Of a DNA stretch of 64,000 nt, positions 54,911 through 64,000 are shown piece by piece. Origin of the DNA: Holacanthus passer (taxonomy: Eukaryota > Chordata > Actinopteri > Pomacanthidae); assembly GCA_025331565.1 (NCBI GenBank), contig JAFREQ010000039.1, positions 3,720,001 through 3,784,000 of the forward strand. The letters run 5' to 3'. Position 1 is the first letter of the stretch, and each line of letters opens with the position of its first letter. Below the pieces are notes generated by a model that worked only from the letters and a program-made list of their open reading frames with translations, made no database searches and was not told the DNA's origin. The position numbers and the translations under genes are program-made.

Positions 54911-56919
54911 TTTCCTTAAAGGTTAGCACTGTCAAGATGACTTGCCATTGGTCAACGATGTAAAGTCTCAGGTCAAAGTTCACTAAAGTTGAACCTAACA
55001 TAAAACAGATTTACATCACCATTAAGAAAGGATAAAAAAAAGAAAAGACATGCATCTCCTAGTAGCATGGGTGCCGGATCAAAGAAATATCTGGCAGGGT
55101 TGAAACATTACACAGCATTTAAATCCTTCTCATGTGAGCTACTTGGTGTGCAGTTCTATTTGTTTAAACTCTGCTTTCACTGCCTTTATATGGAGTAACA
55201 GCCAGGTATCAAAGTTACATTTGGTAGAAAATATATTTTACAACAAAATTAAAATCAGAAAAGTGTATACACTTATACAACATTTATGAAAAAAATACAT
55301 TTTCCAAGCCAGTTCAGGTTTAACTCATGTGCTTTAACTGGTATTTTATTTCCATATTAATTTCCACACTTGCACATAAGTTGTCAGACTTGCATCCTCA
55401 ACTCCCACCTACACAAGTTTACTAGAGTATATTTAGAAGTCATCATTTAGCCTCATTTACCAACCCACAGCCAAACTATACAGAGTGCTTACTACAAAAA
55501 TGACACACGCCAAATGGCACCAATATACAGTATATCCATGCAAATATACATGCAGGACATACATGCAAATATACATACAGTATGTACACACACACATAAA
55601 TATATATATAGTTTCATTCCGATACTGAAACACACACCATAACCCCAACCCCACCCCCTCAATCTCCTTCAAAGCTTCGAAGCCTTAAACACAGCACGCT
55701 CTCTCTGCCCCTGAAAAGATGAAGAGTGCTTGCGCAGGATAAAATGCCATGACATATTACATAATGTTTAAACATCACTCGCAGCAGATTCCTGACCCAG
55801 TTTCTTTTTAGTAGCAGGGAAAGAAGAGATAACAGCAGCTTTTTCCCTTTTTCTATATCTGAAGGGCACCTTTTGCTATTTATTCAGTTTAGGATCAAAA
55901 CACATTGTTATGAAGGCAAAACCCAAAGGCTGGTCTAACACTGAATGGGCTGCCCTGTGTGTTCAAGCTACAAATATCTGTAAAATACATCTTCAAAGAA
56001 ATCAGCTATCCCAGTCTGTGTATACGTTGTTGTAGAGGTTATGAATACATTTTGTCATGAAAAAAGATCGAATATTAAGACTAAGAAAGTATCAAGGAAA
56101 GAATAGAGAAAGAGACTCAAATAGACACAGAGCAACATCTTTGTAGGGCTGCTGCTGAACAGCTGAGTCATCACTGGTACCCATTTGTTTAGCTATCACA
56201 GTATATTCTTAGAAATCCAGTGACTGTGAGGTTACAAATATTAGCATTTTATTAGTTACAGTTTATTATAAGCAGGGAAATGTGAATCATGTTTCCATAG
56301 CTCATGTCTGTAGTTGTATACTATTCAGTCTATCATTGCGACCAGTACAAATTAAAGGAAAAACCAACATTAAGTCCATTAGTAAGGTGTTGATCCACAA
56401 TCCTCCAGAACAGCTATTAATCATTGTCATAGATTATCCCAGTCTAAACTCTGAACCGAATAGAAGGACAACCAGCACTCCCACACAAGTAGCCAAATCA
56501 ATGGGCGCCACCCCCACCAGGATGTTCCCAATGACTAATTTCCCTGACGTCTAAACAGAAGTTTAAACTTAGACCAGTCAACTTGTCTAAACATAAGAAA
56601 ACACTTCAAATTGAGCACATTTTAATCTAAGGTTGAAATTTGTCCAAAAAAAAATATTGCATATATCATAATATCCATTTGAACCATTTTTAAATGCTGC
56701 TGAAATGTGCGACACTGTGCGCAATGTGTTATAAAAGTTGCGCATTAGCCTACAACACATGACATGTAACATCTCAGATTCAATAGTAAAGTGGCGTGAC
56801 AAAACTAATTTGCTAAAATTAAATACAGAACAGCATTAACACACCAGTGAACACACCAAAAAGTGGACACAACATAAAGGCTACACAAAACACACAAGAA
56901 AACTTACACACATTTACTT

Positions 56920-57260
56920 CAAGTCTCCATTCTTTACATCCCACCCTTAGGCAGCCCTATTTGACAAATAACATACCAGCACTGACCCAAATCAACCACA
57001 TGCCTTAAAAACACAAAGACGCAAAGCCAAAACACACCACAAAATCCCAGGCTAAGAGGCAGCAAGCCCAGCAGTGCCCACACAAGCAGCCTCTCTCTTC
57101 TGATGTTATCACAGGAGCTTTAAAGCAGCTCAGTCCCGGGTCAGGTGCACCTCATTCAGCAATCAAATGTAGCACACCTGGGCAGAGCTAGAGAGGACAG
57201 GTTGAAAAGGGACAAACAGCACAGGGAACACATACAGCCATAACATAGAATATGTACTGT
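56920..57260. repeat. Probable dispersed repeat
   Basis: A segment containing GTCAGGTGCACCTCATTCAG and GCAATCAAATGTAGCACACC resembles a common fish repeat from memory. Its boundaries are not clear. Confidence 0.3.
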
Positions 57261-59249
57261 ACATCTCATGTGTGCAACACCAAATTATTTTCATTTAGTA
57301 GCCATTTCTATGTTGAATGCCAGTCACTCCACCAACTTCCAAACCATCGTCCTCTGCTGAGAGTGAAAACACGAAGTCTGGGCCAACATGCAATGGTGTC
57401 AGAAAGGCTTTATCCATCAAAGAACTGACACATCTGTCAGCACGAGGTGGGTCCTTGGCCAAAGCCTGAGTCCAGGCAGGCAGGGAGCTACTGTGTGAGG
57501 TCCACAGCTTAGGAGCGGCCCATATGGCGGCAGATTTACAGCTGGAAGGGAGCTGCAACACGCAGTAAATAAAATGTCTGATTATGTGGGCCAAGAGAGT
57601 GCGGCCAGAGCCGACTCTGCTGGCCAAGATACTGTCCAAAGCGAGACCTGAGCCAAGGTAGTAAACACTGTTCACTGAGAGAATGTGAAACCCAAAGTAT
57701 TCATTCATTTGTAGAGTAGGCAGAAGGGTAGGAGCTACAATCTTCCAATCTATCAGTATGAGCTGCTTAGAATTCTTTAGGTGTTTTATGTAATCAAGTG
57801 TGTGTGTTCACTGCATAGAGGTGGGGAATTACGGTGGACATTTTGCCACTAAGCAGGCCTGACTTTTCATGATCACTTCTGTGCTTCTTCTGCTTCTGTG
57901 TTTATATCTGTCAACTTTAAAGGTTGCCAAATTAGCCATTAGCAGTTCTTGTCTGCAATATGCCCACGGATGTACAGACAACCATCACCAGATTACTATG
58001 ATAATGAAGAAAACTTAAAATCCTGATGATTCTAAATCAAGTTCTGGACTTGTTAGGAGCTTCTTTTTTTCTATGACTTCAAAAGCACATTCATGGACAT
58101 TTATTCACAATGGACACTGGAGATAATGATATCTTTGGGAAGTGTAAGTCACACTGAATCTAAAAATATGTGCATCATGCCTGTGTGTGACAGAGTTATG
58201 ACTCAGAGGGAGATTTTTGACTCACATTGCGGCAATTCACCTAATGCAGTGTCTTTGCCTCACGTCTCCCCCCGATGTAGAAACTATAATTTAAATATGA
58301 AAACTTTTTAAAAGAATGATGGTGTATAAATATCCTCAATTAAGAAATTATGGGCTCATGTTAAAGCCTCATAAATTTACATAAAAATGATCCCTCTGTG
58401 AATTCTATGCAGTGAAGAAGAATTATACAGATTTTAACTTTGTGATAAAGTGAGGACTAGTATCAGATTGGTATACCCTTATACTGTCAGTTGTCTGTAT
58501 CAGGAAAGACACAGTTGGACTGATGCATCTCTGTCTTCAACCTAAAGCCATGATGTAAACTGTTGACATGGTTTGGACAGCTACACGAAGATGCCGCTGC
58601 AGACTGAGACCATCTACAGTGCTTTTTCCTTTTGGCATTTTTTTCAATAATGTTTTTTCACTACATCTCATCATTTACTTACTTGGGGTCATGAATGGTC
58701 ACTCAATTAGTTTTCGTCCACAACTGACAACACTGTGTATCAGTCGATCCTTTTTATATTTCAAATACTTTACAGCTAGTGGTTCTAAATGAGGCTTTTA
58801 ACATAAAATGTGTTGGGAGGTGCAGAGTTACAATTAAATGTCAAGTAGTTAACTGCTGCTCCAGATACGGGGAGGAGGATAGAAAGGAAACCGGAATCCT
58901 TGTATGGCCTGACAGGAAATCCATAAAGAGATAATTCTCAGCATCAGGGCATATTCTGACACTAGAGCAAACAGGAGCAATCCCGATGGAATTCTGTTTT
59001 TCATCCTCTCTCTCCATAGCTAACATAAAACCTAATGATGTCACCCCACAGGCGACTGGGAGACAAGTAGATTAAAAAAAAGGATGTCTGTTGGTTTTAG
59101 GATCAGTGGTTTGTACATTTGTGCCTTGTCCATGTTCAGGAGGGAGGAGCAGGGAGGTGTGGGGGGGCAAGCATTTCATTAGATTAGCATTTCAGCACGT
59201 CAGCCTTCAAACAGGAGAGGTAGGGGGTGGCTGGGTGGGTCCGTGGGCC

Positions 59250-59333
59250 TCACATAGAGTGGTGTCTCAGTTTCATCACTGCAGGGGGGGGCTCGTGGCT
59301 CAGGGACAGCATGGAGGCAACAGGGTAAATGTT
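59250..59333 (-). other. Possible terminal coding exon of an unidentified gene
   Basis: After a strong acceptor (CTGCCTTCCTCCTCAG) the - strand reads NIYPVASMLSLSHEPPPAV and MKLRHHSM to a TGA at 59250-59252, in phase 0. I do not recognise it and found no partner exon upstream within the window. It could be an alternative 3' end of a gene transcribed toward osbpl8, or coincidence. Confidence 0.2.
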
Positions 59334-61688
59334 CTGAGGAGGAAGGCAGTAGCAATATTGAACATCGACAACGGTGTGAGGGAACCTTACAGAGTAATAA
59401 AGACAAATGCTATTTTGTGATTTTTTTTCATTCGAAGCACCTTACAACAGTGCAAGTGAATACATTTTTAGCATGCGCAACCTAAGTGGGGATGAACTGG
59501 CTTTTATAATATAAGAATAATCCTCTACCTATTGATCAAAGGCAGTGCAGTACGCAATTTGGCCCAGTCTCAGAATGGCAAAGCTGTGACTGTGTGAGAC
59601 CATTAGCCATCTGAAATTTAAACCTCATACCACTATCGAGGCTCAACAATGAGGAAACGGATTCCACTGACTGATTGCAGCTGGATTTCTTTCTTGCTCT
59701 GAGATTTAGACAGCTGAAGCGTCCAGCTGGAGGTTCAAACTCTAAATAGGTCATTACATTTGGAGGAGTTTGCATCGAGGTTTTGTTTGCAGGCTAATCA
59801 AAACAACTGTGTGTATTAATTCATCAGGGTTTGAGACACGGTTTGGTGCCATTTCCCAGTAAGAGCTCTGAAATAACTACTGAAATACTAAAGGCTGTAT
59901 ACATTGCTTTTCATCACAAACTAATGAAGAACAGTCCAACTGCAACGCACGTACTGTTGAACAGGAATGGTGGTTTGTCAATGCTGCAGGAGAATTTGGG
60001 GCTGCACAATTGATCCACAATCAAGACTCTATGATGCATTTAGTCTGGTTCCAAACCTCTGAACCAATGCTCACATCACCATACTTCTTTCACCACTCAT
60101 GACAACCAGCATGAACACAATATCAGACTGAATAATGAAATGAGGAAAAAGGAAATCTCCTTCTCCAAGGTTATAATTAATTAATATGATTACACATACA
60201 GTTTTGTTTTTTTGCTGTTTAATACCATTTGAATGTTTCCTGTTGTAGGAAGCATCAAGCTAAACTCTGGAATCCAGCAGCAGTTCAGAATAAGGGGTTC
60301 TGAAGCTGAAATACAAATGTCCAGGTCTCCTCCTGTTCAGGAATTATCAATACAACATAACAATGAAGCATTACTGACATTTGTGTTATTTCTTTTTTCT
60401 TATTGACAATATGACAGTATTTGAGTGCCTTTACTGTTACAATAACAGGTACCGATAATAAGCCACTGTTGAATGTTTACAGTTTTTTTAGTTTTTCCCT
60501 GCTGTACCAGAAAAAATATGCAACCGTGACCCTAAAATCGAGGCACATAGAACCACAAATTTTGCGTACACATTCATTCAAAATGAATGAACACAGGCTT
60601 CAGCTAGTACTATCAATCTGATTGCAATCACTCCAACCCAGCTGCCTGCCCCCCTGTGCTGCAGTCAAGATTCCTTCCCTTTTTTGCGGGGGGAAAAAAT
60701 GAAAAACAAAAACACAACTATTCCCAGAAAACTGTTGTTACGCAACTGCATCCCAGCAACAGATAATTGTTTAATTTGTCCTGATTCAAACGAGCCACGC
60801 ACATGGTCAGACATTCAGGTAGCACATGAGAATATTGATCATTTTTGCTGTTAATTTACGTGATTACCAGACAGAAAATAAAGGCACTTCATTGTGTCTC
60901 TGTTAAAACTGTACTTAACTGTATTAGGTTTTTAATTTGACTTGAGAGGGTTGCATTAAGGAGCTATCATGTGTCTATAATGCACTCAATGTAACTCCTT
61001 CCTCTATTGCAAGCAACCAGAGACCGACCTCCCCTCTCTGTCATTAGCCTCGATTAGATCCATGCTTTGGCTATCAGCCAGCAGCAGTCCCCCAGTACAG
61101 ATACTGTATATGCAGGGATCTCTCTGAAGAAGGACTCTTAAGCAAGAAATATTGAGCCAGGCAACTGTCTTCACCACGCTAATAGAAGCAGCATGATCTG
61201 AGTTAGCTGTAAATGTAGCCCTTGAGCAAAGCGTGGCAGTGAGTGTTGGCCTTCATTCAGTGACAACATACTAAGCAAACACCAAGCTGGAGTGGAAACA
61301 ACACAGTAGACTCTGTGTCCATGTGTGAAACCTTATCACAAAGACAAGTCTAAAGCTTAAGAAACTCAGTTTTATGGCAACACCACATGACAGCAAATTA
61401 TTTTCTAAGACTGACTGTCAGGGGTTTTGAAAATGAATACATCCTATTGTAGAACAATATTCCTCAAAAGTAAAGAGTGCAGAGTGTGATTAAATTCTAG
61501 TCAGTCTGACATACAGTCTAGTCCGCCCACTCGTTTCCCCTTTTGACACTGAAGGTGCACTTACAGAAAGAGAGGAAATGCGTACCGTGTGTCAATCAGT
61601 CGAGGGAGGTGAGCCTGTCGCTGCTAACGCTTCTTGGTCAGACTGAACCTGGAACAACAAGCCACTGAGCTCAGCCCCGTCTCTCTCC

Positions 61689-61733
61689 CACACACACAGA
61701 CACACACACAAACACACACACACACACACACAC
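61689..61733 (+). repeat. (CA)n microsatellite, interrupted
   Basis: About 45 bases of CA units with two short interruptions. Confidence 0.9.
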
Positions 61734-64000
61734 TAAACATTGAAGGGAGGAGACAAGGCAGGGAGAAAGAGCATGCGAGAGAATTTGAGCCTCCCTGTCT
61801 TTCTCTCTCATGACTGCATTTTCCTTTCTTTTTCTTCTCATTTACAGTAATTGTCGTCAGTGAATTTGTTTACTCTTCCGTAGCTTTTATCTGGCCTCAA
61901 AGCACTCATGATTTACTCTCTCGCTATCTCCCCTTCCATCCATCTCATTCCTTCTTTTCCTCCATCTACTTCTCTGTCTCTCTCTATGAAGCACCTATCA
62001 GTACAATTCTTCTAAACATGCTTTTCAGACAAACGTCAAGTGACACACGAAACAGCAAAACACAGCACAACCACAAAACAAGGAAGTAGGCTGTCGCTGT
62101 TTATAAAGGGCTGAATCTGCTGTATTGAGGCACTTATTAGTGCAAGTCAGAGCTCTGTGTACGCCCTCGAGCGCACAGCTAGTGTAACCACACAGCTCTT
62201 CCTCATGCTCTTGTTGACCGAGGCCCTCCTGCACCAATAAACCAAAGCGACCGAGCCAATCTCCCCAGTCATCATGGAAAATCACCCCAGAGGACAACAC
62301 AAGCACGACGCAGCCACCCTGCAACCTTATTATGGGCCCAATAACGCAAGCTTTAATGCACTCTCCTGTGCTACTGTTTCCATTAACCTGCTTATTGGTT
62401 TTCCACACGCTACAGAAAGGGGGCCACTTAGACATACAATACTATATGTAACATATGAACATATAAACATGTTGAAGAGTTTGCCATTACTGTAGATGCA
62501 TTAACCAAAGGTTGTTTGTAGCTGCAGCAACACACTGGATTCAGTTTGATTTGATTTTCATCTTCCATGAGGGTAAATAATCTGCAAAACCAGACTAAGC
62601 TAAATACTCCCGATGCCACCAACAAACACATTTAGTGTCCTCAGGCAAGGTGAAACTGAGGTCTGCTGTGTTTATTTTTTCCAATGCTTCAACATTTTTG
62701 TTAGTACTCTGTAATTAGGATGGGTGATGCTAAAGCATGGAGTACACGGAGTTCAACAGCAGCTGCTCTAAGAAATGGAGCTACATGACTGCAACCTGCT
62801 GTGGTTCTCACCAAATGTGTCACCAGCTTGCAATAAATATGATGCAGAACTGGATAACAGGGTTTGTGACAATACAACGAACTGTGAAAAAACTTAAGAT
62901 GGTGTGAAACTTCAACATGTTACCAGTTTTGTTTTTTAATCTCCCTGGCAAGTCACTTCAAAGCCACTGTCTGTTCTGACATATTTTTTTGTTTGCTAGT
63001 AGAATGTGAATGTGTCTGTTGGAAGGTAAATTCTTTCCAGGAACAGTTTGACATTTTGGGAACATGTTTATGTGCCAGACCATTTCCTGGTGTCTTGTTA
63101 TGAGCATGAGGATGCCAGACAACAAGACTAGACTCAGCAAGAAAAGAGTCCAGCACACAAGCCCCCATAAAACCACATCACACCAAATGTGTTGTTTTTA
63201 TAATTTGATTCTTATATGGATTAAGCAAAAGTAGTGTACAGTGGATTGATCAGAGCATTTTAGCAGAAAACAGCTGCCTGCTGCCTCTAAAAAACAAGGT
63301 TGGTAAACCAAAAACAATGAGCCGAAAGATGCCAAGACTCTGCAGAGCTGCGGGAAACTGCAGAGTCACAAAGAGCAGCACCTTTCACATTACAAATAGT
63401 CATTTGATCCATTGTTAATATAAAAATATTCATAGCAGCTTTAAAATTTGCAATTTGGAATTGTCTTTGTAAACAAACCCTGTTTATTTACATTCATTGC
63501 ATCTCTCCAAGAATAATTTTACATCTATTTAACTTTCAACTAACAGGTTGTAAATAAACCAACAGTTTAGATTTATCTGAACCACTTTTATTTGGATGTA
63601 AAACTAAAAGTCAATACACTCAAAATGTCATCAGCGCACAGGAATACTATGTTAATTATCATCTATGGCTTCTTTCCCATACTCACTCTGCATTTTATGG
63701 CTATTTTATAATAGCCACATTTTCATAATCCAACAGTCAAAGACTAGTTGGATTAGGCAGCTACTAGATGTGAATGAATTCAGCTTAATAAAACTAAAGG
63801 AGCATGGAGCTGAAAAAGAGTGTCAGTTTTGTCAATTTTGGAAGGATTCATAAGTATTTTGAAGATGCAGTAGCTGCTGTTTCAAGTTCTTGAAATTTCT
63901 GGAAACCATCTCTCACAGAAGTGTAGTAATACACATGAAAATAACAACTACATGTTCTGTCCTGACAGAGAAAATTGGCAATATTTTTTCATTAACATGT

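Larger units (their letters stand above)
46914..64000. other. Region upstream of the resolved osbpl8 exons
   Basis: It may be the long 5' intron and upstream flank of osbpl8, since the first non-coding exon and main promoter were not found with confidence. It contains microsatellites, a hairpin-forming repeat (50008-50075), repeat remnants (54812-54910, 56920-57260) and two weak exon candidates (49076-49112, 59250-59333). The longest open frames (57295-57708 and 62025-62435, both -) have no recognisable domain and no support as genes. Confidence 0.5.

Noticed and set aside
57295..57708. - strand open frame of 137 codons
   Set aside because: The longest unexplained frame in the upstream region, but it shows no domain, no good start context and no splice sites. 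Its composition does not look like a conserved protein.
62025..62435. - strand open frame of 136 codons and the overlapping + frame at 62274-62495
   Set aside because: The segment is more GC-rich than its surroundings and might be conserved non-coding DNA, but neither translation looks like a known protein family.

Overview
The window is vertebrate nuclear DNA, most likely from a percomorph-type teleost fish. It holds one large multi-exon gene, an oxysterol-binding protein-related lipid-transfer protein, with exon sequence very close to the mammalian ORP8 protein as I remember it. It also holds a fish-style TRIM gene with a PRY-SPRY domain, frequent short microsatellites, and several interspersed repeat families that I recognise from many teleost genomes. 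There is no bacterial, organellar or CRISPR content and I saw no tRNA or rRNA gene.

Layout. Bases 1-1529 carry the 3' part of a + strand TRIM gene; its RING start lies outside the window and the rest reads as one uninterrupted exon. About 2 kb downstream (3640-5535) lies a broken second TRIM copy, split by a DNA-transposon remnant and a LINE reverse-transcriptase fragment. Bases 5536-8697 are intergenic. From about 8698 to at least 46913 the - strand carries osbpl8. I resolved twenty shared coding exons (27209 down to 11803) whose splice phases all agree, ending in a TAG stop.

Two alternative N-terminal exons join the first shared exon in the same phase. One (46743-46913) matches the exon of mammalian ORP8 that contains the internal start of its short isoform. 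The other (37581-37731) is a separate first exon, 9.0 kb closer to the shared exons, that resembles the N-terminus of the paralogue ORP5. Predicted products are 853 and 862 residues. The shared body encodes a charged linker, a PH domain, an acidic serine-rich linker, a complete sterol/phospholipid-binding (ORD) domain with the EQVSHHPP signature, a basic tail and a C-terminal ER membrane anchor. In mammals this protein sits at ER-plasma membrane contacts and exchanges phosphatidylserine for PI4P.

Bases 46914-64000 are upstream of the resolved exons and contain repeats plus a few weak exon candidates (49076-49112, 59250-59333). Those candidates, and a pair of nested open segments at 33.6-34.0 kb, are reported at low confidence. 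The points most worth a second look are the ORP5-like alternative first exon, an in-frame 66-base alternative donor in the tail exon, the 37-base microexon candidate, the unidentified open exon candidates, and a 68-base near-perfect hairpin at 50 kb.
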